Source: Liolophura sinensis
Lineage: Eukaryota > Mollusca > Polyplacophora > Chitonida > Chitonidae
Direction of reading: 5' to 3'
NCBI RefSeq assembly: GCF_032854445.1
Contig: NC_088299.1
Location: 10,659,608 to 10,719,607 of the forward strand
DNA: 60,000 bases
Shown here in pieces: positions 52,301-60,000 of this stretch (positions are counted from its first letter, which is position 1; each line of letters begins with the position of its first letter). The notes beneath the pieces are model-generated. The model saw nothing but the letters and a program-made list of their open reading frames with translations. It made no database searches and was not told the DNA's origin. The translations under genes were made by a program, and so were the position numbers.

Positions 52301-55300
52301 GTGGTTACACTGCATGAGTAAACATAGCAGCTGAAAGTTTTTGAGCTTTTACTTAAGGACAAAAAGGAATCGTATTTGGTCTGACGTCACAACCGTCGCC
52401 ACAATTTTCCTACAGAAAACACATTAATAGTGAACAATTTCATGTTATCTTAACTCAGGCATGCAAAATAGCTAAAGGTGTTAGCGTTTCAATCGCTAAG
52501 ATACACAAGGTGGGCGTTCAAGTAAAATACTCTTAAGGACGGCTTAAACCATCAATCAGATAAATGAATGTATTTTTCCGTTCCGTCCGTGGACAAAACC
52601 CTATCCCAACGCACTTGCCTATGTCTAAGCGCAGCAATTTTCATGCAGAATTCCTAACTTTTTCATTATGGAATCTTTAATTTTCAATGCTCTTTATCTT
52701 AAATGTGGAAAAGATTATACATTTACATGTATGCATCAGACGCTGTTTCATGGATCCGATACATTGCCTTTTACCGGATTAGCTAGGCTAAATTGCTTCT
52801 CACAATGGCCTAATGGTTAGAGCATTCGCCTCGAAGACTACCCCAGGATCAAACAAGGGTCGGGTTATACCAAAATCTACAAAAAAAGTTACTTGCTGCA
52901 GCTTCGCTTGGCGCTTAGCGCTGAAAGGTTAGAACAGGTAGACAGGGCTGGTTGGCCCCGTGTCAGTATAATGTGACTGGGTGTGGTGTCATATCTCGTG
53001 TCTTCGGCATGATACTTCAGTGGCGGCATGGACTCCCCCTGTCACAAGAAGACACTATGTATGCGCACACACTTAATGACTCCTCGTCATATGACTGAAA
53101 AATGGTTAAGTACGACGTTAAACCCCAAGCAAACATACATACATACATCTTTTCCAAATTATCGACGATATATAGACGAACGTACAGTGTTATTAGGTAT
53201 TTACTTCTTTGTTGCTCAGTTAAAATCACATGCACCAAATCTCACGCCGTGATCAGTTATCATGGGGATCCTAAAGCTGTGCTGGGGTTTGGGCTGAATA
53301 AACTCTGCTACTTCGATTCCGTCCCACAAGAGGCAAAATTCAGGCTTGTGGCATCTTACGAGGCCAGTGGACCAAAAGACTGTCAAATGATGGTAAGTGT
53401 TTCAAGTAATAGTCCAATGCGTGCGGAATATCAAGCGCCGTTCTGTGTAAGCTTCAGAGTAACTCAAAGTAAATTCAAACGAAAACCCAACGTATCCCAT
53501 AACTTACATATGTGTTCAAGGGAAAGAACTCGATCTGCGCTTAACCAGTGTGGTCGAATCCAGCTCACCCTGGGCTAGCTGTGGCTTTTAGTCAAATGTG
53601 TTTTGTCTCATCTAGTGCAGTGTTTTGTTATAAGCCTTTAATCTAGATATTAATGAAACAAGTAACGAAAAAAGCGTATCTGAAGCATTATATTTCCAAG
53701 AAAATATTAGCATATTGGATAAAATTGTTTGAAATTTGACATTTTACATGTCTCAATCCTTTTATGGACGTTTTTCCACAATATCGTTGATATATTAACA
53801 ATGTGGCGTTAAGCCATTATCATTCATTTTTAATGGGTCATATACCTTGCCGAGTGTTAGCCTGCTAGCGCAGGACAAGGTTTCAGTGGGCTATCGCCAA
53901 TGCGAGCTCAAGTCCAGCCAATGCTGGCTTCTTCTCCAGTCGTACGTGGGCCAGTAACTTGCGGATGTTTGTAGATTTCCTCTAGGCTCTGCCCAGTTCC
54001 CCCCCCCCCCCCCCCCCGACCCTGACCATAATTCTGACCACCGTCGTATGAGTAAAATATTCGTGAGTACGCCGTAAAAAACCTCAATCAAATATATCAA
54101 CAAACAAATAATCCTTTTATGAATTTCTCTGATCTAATTCATTTGTGGATAAACCTGTGGTCCATATTGTAGGTAGGATATATCTAATAAGAATAATAAT
54201 AATAATAGATATCATCATTTTATGCAAACAGAAACGTACCACGGGAGACATTTACCATCTAAAAATCCAAGCACGATTTTCTTCACCCGACATGGAAAGC
54301 GACGGGGACGAGACTGCAATGGTGTCCTGTAACTTTGAAACACAGCTCACATCCCGAGCGAAAACAATACAGCTTTTGGATCCGTGAGTATTCAAAACAT
54401 TCTCCAGCCTGTAAAGTGTAACAGTTTGATAAATCCTGATTAAATACATATTTTGTGTCAAACATTTGAAATGTCGAAATATCACAGCTTTTAGGGTACC
54501 TGGCTTAGATTGTTAAGAAAGAAATGGTTTATAGTTTTATATTGTAAATATAACGGAAGTAAATATAAGCGTCAAGTCCGACATTCCTATACCATTCGTA
54601 GTCCGTAAAGGGCGTTCCAAGTCGATAATCGCAAGATCCATTTCCACAACAATGTTTAACACTAACTCCCGAAGACAAAGGTATGTAAGAAATTATACAA
54701 ATAAGAAATAAAGCCGGTAACACACAAGAGAGAAGCGGTCATCAGTTTTCAATGATGCAGACAATGAATACTCCAGGCATGAATTCCATATCAAAGTTCA
54801 AATTCGTAGTCCGTGAATGAGTTCCATGTCAAATAACAGCTAAACAAGTATCTCAGTCGCGCTTTAATTGCAACTGTTCATAAAGGCATCATGCTGATGT
54901 AATGAGCATGGCTACCTTTACGGCCCCTAGCCCCAGATTAAGCGGTATTAGATACAGTTTGAAAATGACGAGCGTTACAGACCCTAACCGATCAGATTAT
55001 GATTCAAAAGTAACGGACGATTACGTCTTTCCCGTTGATATGTAAAGATCTCATGCTAAAAAGAGGCGCCATCTATGATGTTACACATGACATACAAGAT
55101 GGACGGTTACACTGGGCAACCAGCGCCATCTATGTTGTTAAATACCATGTACGCGATAGATATGTAGGCTACATAGGGATAACAGCGCCGTCTATGTCGT
55201 TGATCGAAATGCAGCTCGCCAGAGAGTCTGAACGCTCTGTCCATACCTGCCAACGAGAGTGTTATATTCATTGTAAAATTTGAGAAACTTGAAGGTGTTT

Positions 55301-58300
55301 GATGGAGTATCCTTGACAAACTAGTTTTTGAACTAGCAACTCGTGACGCAGATTAAAGTCATAACAATTAACGCAAGATCTGACAAATGCTACAAGGCGA
55401 GATATGTATACGCCATATGAAGGACCCTTTGGTATATTGCTATCTAAATAAGGATAATTTACAATATCAAAATTGAAATTATCCCTTTTGTCGTAAAGGC
55501 GGCGTGAAAGGAGACCTTGTCCGTCTTTGTACAGATATAGATCCAAATAAGATGTGCCATCAGGACTATCTGTCGTCTCCTTTAAATCCAATGAAGTCGG
55601 ATAGATTTCCTTTAGCGCTTCAGCAATATGGGGATTATTTAACGCCAGTAGATCATCAATATACCGCTTGGTAAATGAAAAGGGTCGAGCTTTAAAGATA
55701 TTACTTTTAAGTAATTTCTGCATATAGTCGTATTCATATGAAAACAGGTGGTATCTCCGAATTTCACATAGATGTTATTAATGAGAAATTCAAGTAATTC
55801 AATAAATAATGTAACATCCCATGAGTGGTAACCTTCATAAAGAGTAGAACTAAAGAAAGCCATATATTGCTTCTGACGTTAATGTAACGGTAACCAGTTT
55901 TAGTAAATACCGAGACAATTAACGACGATATTCTTTCAATAAGATCTTTGTGAGGAGTCGTAGTATAGAGAGTAGAGAAATCCCATGTGGATACGTCTTT
56001 GTACGGTATATGCATATGAGCATCCAGTTCTTCTGTAAGACGTTTGGAGTTGTTTAGAATCCACATGCAGTTGACACCTGAATTTTTTGTTATGGCACAA
56101 CAATACTTATTCCAAAATTACTTTACTTCTTGTAACGCTCTCGTAAGTAGGGTTGACAAGAGTTTAGTGTTACAGCTTCTTGAACCTGCAATAAATCGAG
56201 CCTTGTATTGGGATTTATGCATTTTAGGAATTCAGTAAAGTTGTGGTATTTCTGTGTGACGGGTAGGTATATTTATGCACCTTTCTTTAAGAAAGGTTTT
56301 GTGTTTGTTAAATAGTTCCTCCAGAGTACATGTAGTAGCAGAATACGTGGATGCTGTTGTAGATGCACATAGCTCTTGAACAAGAATTTGATAACAATAA
56401 TTCTTGCAAATAAAGATGACATTATTAGGAGCCTTGTCTGCTACAGTGATGACAAATTTACTATGAAGGTCAGCGAGTGTTTCTTGCACAGTGGGATCCT
56501 TCAGAACCTGTTTAACTTTAGCTAGAGCATCAATGTGTAGACGGTGTATAGTTAAACTAACTTTCTTTTTGACAATCTCAAGCCAATCGTTAAGTACCGA
56601 AGAATCCACTTTCTCCGGTTTTGACCCTTTTTAACATACCCCTCAAGTGCCGAGATGATATTTTTTTGTTTGATCGAATGTTGACATTACTCTTTTCTCT
56701 ATACTTAGGACCCCTCACAAAGAGATTCTTCAGATCATGATTCTTAATAATATTAAGGTCACCAGTCAGGACATGTTTACATTTGTCGTAGGTAAAAACT
56801 GAGGATTCACAATCACGGTTATAGCCGCCAGAAGTATACGTCGCCAAATCGAACTCCTTGATGGCCTGGGAATAATTGAAAATTTTGGAAGCGATTAGCT
56901 TTGTATACTCATAGGATATGCAAGGTGGCTCTTGGATATTAAAATAGTTAGGCACAGCACTACGAACATCAGGTTCATTAAAGATGCGTGGTAGGTTAAT
57001 TAAATCAAGGCCACTGTCAAAATACTTTATCTTCAGAAAGAGTCGATCGTGTTGAGTTTCAATTGTAGTTACAGGGCGATACAATCGAAAATACGATATG
57101 TCTTGACACAGACGTACAAGGTGAGGTGGAACATTAAAATTGTGTATGTTACTGGATACGTCTTGAACGACCTGTTTTAGCAAGTTCAATGGCAGTGCGT
57201 ATAACACTGTGCGTAGGGCATGCATGCTATTTGTGTCATACAACAATCCTACTAAATAGCTAACTGTAACGTGTTTGTGAATCATGTTTCTGTTGAACTT
57301 CCTCCTACCATGACTGCGAGGTCTACGTTTATGGTATTTGAATAAATTTGTCACGATGGAGTCATATGGTTGGCTAGATGTTACATTGCCGATTCCCATA
57401 ACGTTATCATTCAACCCATATGGGAAGACTGAACCAATCTCTAGCATCCAGAAAAGCTCTCGGTCACGGATTTTACGTTCAAATTCGACATCAGTCTCAT
57501 TTGTTGATGGATAAACCGATTCTATTATTTGAATGCTGAAATGATCCCAGTCATGGTCGGAGGCAGAGAAATGCTTGCCTATTAGCAATTGTTTCTTGTG
57601 CACGGACTTACGATGCCCGTTCACCCGTAAATGTAGTTTCTGGGTGATCTTCCCAACGTAGGAATTAACAGAATAACATTTACCAGTCAGTGAAGAAATA
57701 AAAGTGGCGGATGTATCAAATGATGGACATGTAAGACAATTGTTATGTCCATATTTGGAAATAGTTAAATGTTTGCTTTGGGAATTCAATGTCAAACAAT
57801 CGTTCAGCTGGATAGAACACGGTTTGGTGGAAATACCATGTTTAATGCTCTCAAATATATCCGGTATTTGGATGGAAATGGGTCTTAGTGCAAACGATTC
57901 ATTTATTGACTCGCCCTGGAAACATGCACCCCTATTCCCAGCGTTAGTCCTAGGCATATTTTTGTAGTTAATAGTTATTGGTATAATTGTGCAGAGGCCT
58001 TTATTCATGAGAGAGTAAGGCATTTATTCATGATTTTTGTAAAACGCGAGCCACGCGTTCCGAAGGCGAAGACTTTCTAAAAATAGGCTTTAGTTACATA
58101 TACGTAGTTAAGCAAAGACCTCTGTACAGTGAGGGTTTCACACATTGTTATAGTGCTTGGGCTCCTCGTGCCACCTAAGTCCATTCACAGCGGAGGATGC
58201 TTACTGTGTTATTATTACTAAAGAGGATGCTCAATATAGCTCCGCTTTCTGTTTGTAACTTATTAAACTGTCGTTAGACAGGTGTAACGTTCGCACAAGG

Positions 58301-59559
58301 TATATACTAGTAACACGTTTCGTGCATTAATAAACCTTGCTGTAAGTTTCAGAGTCCCAGCTAATATACGTCTATAATACCAGTGAAATATTCTGAAATA
58401 TCTTGCAGAATTTTGAAACCGATTGTTGTCGAAGATAATAATGGCCGGAAAGCCAAATCTCGCTTTTCATTGGCTGTTCATCACGTGGACGGAAGTGTGC
58501 TACCGGAAGAGAGTACAGTCGGCACGAACGCGGAACTTATCGCCATGATGAAACGTATGTTAATATACTACTGTTCGGTGTTATCAGGTCACAGGTCAAT
58601 TGAAAAAAGCTGTGAGTTCAAGTCCAGCTCATGATAGCTTTATCTCAAATGATACGTAGGAAAACTTGCCTGCCACCTACAGGTGGTCATGGGCTCTGCC
58701 CGGTTTCCTCTCTCCATTTAATGCTGGCCGCCGTCGTATAACTGAAATATTCTTGAGTACGGCGTAAAGCACCAATTAAATAAATGTACACATTCAGGAT
58801 GATATTCGTATATAGCATTCAAACACTCCCGTGTATTATTATAAAACATGTATGGGGGATCTTTGCTGGCGTTGTTATCTATGGAGCACTGATCCAGAAA
58901 GCACTAAAAGTCCTGTCAGGCACATTTACATGACATGGTAGGTTCTAATTACATTTCAGCAACTCCAGAAGAACTGGCGTTTCAGGTAATCCTGTGTCAC
59001 GCTGAGATGCCGGAAGAGGATTTGTCTATCCCAATTATCATTGACGGGTAAGAAATGTGTGACAAACCTACATGTATACATGAATTTCTTTAGTGTGTAA
59101 GAATGTATTATCCCGTTAACAATTCAGAACCGATAACGCTAACCCATCTGCACCTTCTCTGACAGCAACCTAATGATTGTTTGGGTTTCCCAGGGCTCTG
59201 CCCAGCTCCCTGCTGCCATAATGCTGACCACTGTCGTATAAGTGAAATTTATGGTATAGTATCAACCTATGGACCCACTCGACACATAAAACGCTGTACT
59301 TTTATGCCCTTCTCAGGCATTAAAAAAAGATTCATTCTGAAAGAAACAAAAATTTAAATTGGTGAGAACTTAGTTTAGAAAAAAGCCTATCTCATTTTGT
59401 GATAGGTGTGGCACCGGAGAAATTTTTCCCAAGGACAAGGGATTTGTTCGTTATGAGCTGTTCGCCAAGAGTCCTTCGTTTGGATTGTTCCGAGCCGTTA
59501 AAACTCGAGCTGTCCGATTTCGCTGCGAGTTCCTTGTATGTCCAACGGAGTGTGATCGG
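46342..59559 (+). CDS. ZP-domain membrane protein 3, 3' end beyond window
   Basis: Third paralogue, transcribed divergently from gene 2. Exons: 46342-46368 (signal MLWVAIAWL), microexon candidate 52025-52037, 53220-53392, 54232-54383, 58409-58554, 58960-59047, 59406-59559. Phases (0, 1, 0, 2, 1, 2, 0) match gene 1 throughout, and exon lengths 152, 146 and 154 equal those of gene 2. Motifs: SVKITCTKSH and GPKDCQMM (exon A), GDIYHLKIQARFSS..MVSCNF (ZP-N end), RFSLAVHHVDGSVLPEE (ZP-C), VILCHAEMPEED..IIDGCGTG and FRCEFLVCPTECDR. The cleavage-site and transmembrane exons are expected right of 60000. The intron between exon 1 and exon A holds ~3.7 kb of minisatellite; the intron B-C holds a Penelope-like element in antisense. 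Confidence 0.87.
47880..49180 (+). repeat. 43-bp minisatellite (CTTCACTTCACAACACTAGATTATGGTCAA..)
   Basis: About 30 units of a 43-bp motif containing CTTCACTTCACAACACTA, GATTATGGTCAAGC and TTTACAAACT. Variant sub-blocks with CACAGTACTGTGGATTATGG and AATTATTGTTAGGCTATAC alternate in the right half, suggesting a higher-order unit of two to three monomers. Lies in the long intron of ZP gene 3. ORFs here are artefacts. Confidence 0.95.
49575..51965 (+). repeat. 27-bp minisatellite (GAGCTGATTATTGCCTAGGCTTGTGTA), ~88 copies
   Basis: 2.4 kb of a 27-bp unit (GCTGATTATTGCCTAGGCTT plus GTGTAGA). Variants include CCTTTGCTTG and CCTAGGTTTG. A ~244-bp block is duplicated almost exactly (49729-49972 and 49973-50216). 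Because 27 is a multiple of 3, open frames reading (R/K)ADYCLGLC repeat for up to 257 codons; they have no start context, splice context or non-repeat sequence and are rejected as protein. Intronic in ZP gene 3. Confidence 0.96.
52025..52037 (+). CDS. Candidate 13-nt microexon of ZP gene 3
   Basis: TGTGTTTACCACAG acceptor, ATCTTTGTCCCAG, then GTACAT donor. 13 nt (3n+1) gives the phase shift 0 to 1 that exon A requires and adds IFVP to the signal peptide. It lies at the end of the 27-bp minisatellite. Very short, so it could be chance. Confidence 0.35.
52795..53130 (+). mobile_element. SINE family 2, full length
   Basis: TGGCCTAATGGTTAGAGCATTCGCC, CCAGGATCAAACAAGGGTCGGG, GGCGCTTAGCGCTGAAAGG, CGTGTCTTCGGCATGATACTTC, CACAAGAAGACACTATGTATG, ATGACTCCTCGTCATATGACTG and TACGACGTTAAACCCCAAGC. 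Head-first, ending 90 bp before ZP gene 3 exon A. Confidence 0.9.
53220..53392 (+). CDS. ZP gene 3 exon A
   Basis: Acceptor TTCTTTGTTGCTCAG, donor GTAAGT, 173 nt, phase 1 to 0. Encodes KITCTKSHAVISYHGDPKAV, LGFGLNKLCYFDS, LVASYEASGPKDCQMM. Confidence 0.85.
53835..54095 (+). mobile_element. SINE family 1 with internal poly-C tract
   Basis: GTTAGCCTGCTAGCGCAGGAC..ATCGCCAATGCGAGCTCAAGTCCAGCC..TGGCTTCTTCTCCAGTCGTACG..AACTTGCGGATG..CTGCCCAGTTC, a run of 19 C (53999-54017), then CATAATTCTGACCACCGTCGTATGAG..CGCCGTAAAAAACCTCAATCAAATA. The poly-C replaces the usual CCTCCC motif. Confidence 0.82.
54232..54383 (+). CDS. ZP gene 3 exon B
   Basis: Acceptor TTTTATGCAAACAG, donor GTGAGT, 152 nt, phase 0 to 2. 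Encodes KRTTGDIYHLKIQARFSSPD, then ETAMVSCNFETQLTSRAK. Confidence 0.86.
55055..55205 (+). repeat. Triple GCGCCATCTATG repeat
   Basis: GGCGCCATCTATGATGTTA, AGCGCCATCTATGTTGTTA and AGCGCCGTCTATGTCGTTG, spaced about 60 bp, next to the 3' end of the Penelope-like element. They may belong to its 3' untranslated end. Confidence 0.65.
55268..56609 (-). pseudogene. Reverse transcriptase part of the Penelope-like element, broken
   Basis: Spread over at least three frames. 56609-56232 carries the VITVADKAPNNVIFICKNYC block and ends in an in-frame TGA right after IPQLY, where the family has a tryptophan. 56066-55764 carries TWDFSTLYTTTPHKDL. 55723-55268 carries FTKRYIDDLLALN (catalytic YIDD) and the thumb-like LYDKRDNFNFDIVNYPYLD..VRSCVNCYDF. 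Cannot encode one protein as it stands. Confidence 0.82.
56590..58023 (-). CDS. Penelope-like ORF with N-terminal GIY-YIG-type endonuclease (477 aa)
   Basis: Starts at ATG 58023. Cys96 and Cys99 (CLTC) form a zinc-knuckle half. YVGK (122-125) with R133 and H137 match the YIG half of a GIY-YIG nuclease, followed by H151, the R187..E189 helix and PYGLNDNVMGIGN (201-213). The segment that should carry the first GIY strand and second cysteine pair, between CYSVNS and YVGK, looks deleted. The C-terminal half holds YFDSGLDLINLPRIF and HVLTGDLNII..GPKYRE, a conserved pre-RT region of this element type. The frame then ends; RT continues in other frames, so it is probably not functional. Confidence 0.82.
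   Translation of the reverse strand: MPYSLMNKGLCTIIPITINYKNMPRTNAGNRGACFQGESINESFALRPISIQIPDIFESIKHGISTKPCSIQLNDCLTLNSQSKHLTISKYGHNNCLTCPSFDTSATFISSLTGKCYSVNSYVGKITQKLHLRVNGHRKSVHKKQLLIGKHFSASDHDWDHFSIQIIESVYPSTNETDVEFERKIRDRELFWMLEIGSVFPYGLNDNVMGIGNVTSSQPYDSIVTNLFKYHKRRPRSHGRRKFNRNMIHKHVTVSYLVGLLYDTNSMHALRTVLYALPLNLLKQVVQDVSSNIHNFNVPPHLVRLCQDISYFRLYRPVTTIETQHDRLFLKIKYFDSGLDLINLPRIFNEPDVRSAVPNYFNIQEPPCISYEYTKLIASKIFNYSQAIKEFDLATYTSGGYNRDCESSVFTYDKCKHVLTGDLNIIKNHDLKNLFVRGPKYREKSNVNIRSNKKISSRHLRGMLKRVKTGESGFFGT
58409..58554 (+). CDS. ZP gene 3 exon C
   Basis: Acceptor AAATATCTTGCAG, donor GTATGT, 146 nt, phase 2 to 1. ILKPIVVEDNNGRKAKSRFS, then LAVHHVDGSVLPEESTVGTN: directly alignable with LKP..KAQSKIALAAVDILG of gene 2. 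Confidence 0.88.
58600..58782 (+). mobile_element. SINE family 1, truncated head
   Basis: GCTGTGAGTTCAAGTCCAGCTCATG, GCCTGCCACCTACAGGTGG, GGGCTCTGCCCGGTTTCCTC, TTTAATGCTGGCCGCCGTCG, ATATTCTTGAGTACGGCG and AAGCACCAATTAAATAAATG. Lies in intron C-D of ZP gene 3. Confidence 0.85.
58960..59047 (+). CDS. ZP gene 3 exon D
   Basis: Acceptor TTACATTTCAG, donor GTAAGA, 88 nt, phase 1 to 2. TPEELAFQVILCHAEMPEED..SIPIIIDG. Its intact phase-2 exit supports the one-base defect in gene 2. Confidence 0.88.
59170..59250 (+). mobile_element. SINE family 1, tail-side fragment
   Basis: GTTTGGGTTTCCCAGGGCTCTGCCCAGCTCCCTGC..CATAATGCTGACCACTGTCGTATAAGTGAAAT. Short fragment in intron D-E of ZP gene 3. Confidence 0.75.
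59406..59559 (+). CDS. ZP gene 3 exon E
   Basis: Acceptor TTTTGTGATAG, donor GTAAGA, 154 nt. CGTGEIFPKDKGF..LFRAVKTRAVRFRCEFLVCP..ECDR: the ZP-C core with conserved cysteines. Confidence 0.9.
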
Positions 59560-59827
59560 GTAAGATCTAACCAATCCGATATAGGTAAATTTAGGTTGTC
59601 AAAAACATCTCAGTGTACATATTCCCATGTCGTCACCGTGATTTATAATTGACTCTCTTTGTTGAACTGATTTTAGTATAACCTGTTCACCATTTGGGGG
59701 GAAAATCAGGAAATTTTTGACACTATCTTGACCAGGTAAAAATACTAAATATTTTCTCCACATACAGTTGTAAGCTAAAAGTTATCAAATAGAGGAGAAT
59801 AAGAGCACAGACTCGAGTATGTGGGGT

Positions 59828-60000
59828 GGACAGCTTTCTCGTGCTCGATGGGCAGCTTTCTCGTGCTCGATGGGCAGCTTTCTCTTGTTCGATGGACAGC
59901 TTTCTCGTGCTCGATGGGCAGCTTTCTCGTGCTCGATGGGCAGCTTTCTCGTGCTCGATGGGCAGCTTTCTCGTGCGCGATGGGCAGCTTTTTCGTGCGC
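59828..60000 (+). repeat. 22-bp minisatellite running off the right edge
   Basis: At least seven units of GGCAGCTTTCTCGTGCTCGATG with few changes. It lies in intron E-F of ZP gene 3, the intron that in gene 1 carries the exon-derived array. Its full length is not visible. Confidence 0.95.

Larger units (their letters stand above)
55268..58023 (-). mobile_element. Penelope-like retroelement, permuted domain order, degraded
   Basis: Minus-strand order is a zinc-finger/GIY-YIG-type endonuclease (57.4-57.8 kb), a conserved HVLTGDLNII..LFVRGPKYRE region (~56.7 kb), an RT N-terminal block with KFVITVADKAPNNVIFICKN (56.45 kb), then DFSTLYTTTPHKDL (~55.97 kb) and the catalytic YIDD (55.66 kb) with downstream RLYDKRDNFNFDIVNYPYLD. 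Endonuclease before RT is the reverse of classic Penelope and fits the N-terminal-endonuclease clade reported from invertebrates. Frameshifts (near 56.6 and 55.75 kb) and stops break it. Confidence 0.85.
54384..58408 (+). other. ZP gene 3 intron B-C
   Basis: Contains an antisense Penelope-like element (55268-58023), a three-copy GCGCCATCTATG repeat and, at 54529-54723 (-), a short cysteine-containing open frame (ISYIPLSSG..KHCCGNGSCDYR) that begins with GTG and has no paired splice context. I do not assign it. Confidence 0.5.

Noticed and set aside
54529-54723. 64-aa ORF with signal-like start and CCGNGSC motif (minus)
   Set aside because: Starts with GTG, has no paired splice sites or matching exon nearby, and no family could be recognised; kept only as a note in the intron entry.

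Overview
This is a eukaryotic, intron-rich nuclear window from an invertebrate. The best fit is a lophotrochozoan, probably a mollusc. That inference rests on a dense load of tRNA-headed SINEs in two families, frequent TACATGTA palindromes, many minisatellites, and a VAMP/synaptobrevin gene with an invertebrate-style Gly/Pro-rich N-terminus. No open reading frame over about 150 aa is a real host gene. All host genes had to be assembled from short exons by splice sites, reading phase and paralogue comparison.

Layout. (1) 1-13.9 kb, minus strand: 5' part of a neuronal-type VAMP/synaptobrevin gene. Three internal exons and a 5' exon are visible, and the start codon appears to be split by a 9 kb intron. 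The SNARE C-terminus and membrane anchor lie beyond the left edge. (2) 14-18.2 kb: intergenic, with a long (TA)n tract, SINEs and a 175-bp direct duplication. (3) 18.8-30.3 kb, minus: ZP-domain gene 1 (signal peptide, ZP-N and ZP-C modules, dibasic cleavage site, transmembrane C-terminus). (4) 34.6-44.2 kb, minus: paralogous ZP gene 2. It has a one-base phase defect at one exon junction and no visible ATG. (5) 46.3 kb to the right edge, plus: ZP gene 3, divergent from gene 2 and cut off before its last exons. The three ZP genes share exon order and intron phases, and some exon lengths exactly (154 nt in all three; 152 and 146 nt in two), so they are tandem or inverted duplicates.

Mobile DNA. 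A degraded Penelope-like element lies antisense in a gene 3 intron. Its GIY-YIG-type endonuclease is upstream of the reverse transcriptase, the permuted order. A Tc1/mariner remnant with long inverted repeats lies in a gene 2 intron. Three copies of a ~210-bp MITE-like repeat lie in VAMP introns. More than 20 SINE copies are spread through the window.

Most unusual feature. The introns of the ZP genes are packed with different minisatellites (units of 15, 22, 23, 24, 27, 43 and ~54 bp). The ~54-bp array in gene 1 is made of tandem copies of the end of a ZP exon together with its 5' splice site, giving a ladder of decoy donors inside the intron. The large ORFs in these arrays are repeat artefacts and were rejected as genes.

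How the genes relate: the ZP proteins would be secretory-pathway type I membrane proteins released by cleavage after the ZP domain to polymerise outside the cell. VAMP is an unrelated vesicle SNARE neighbour.
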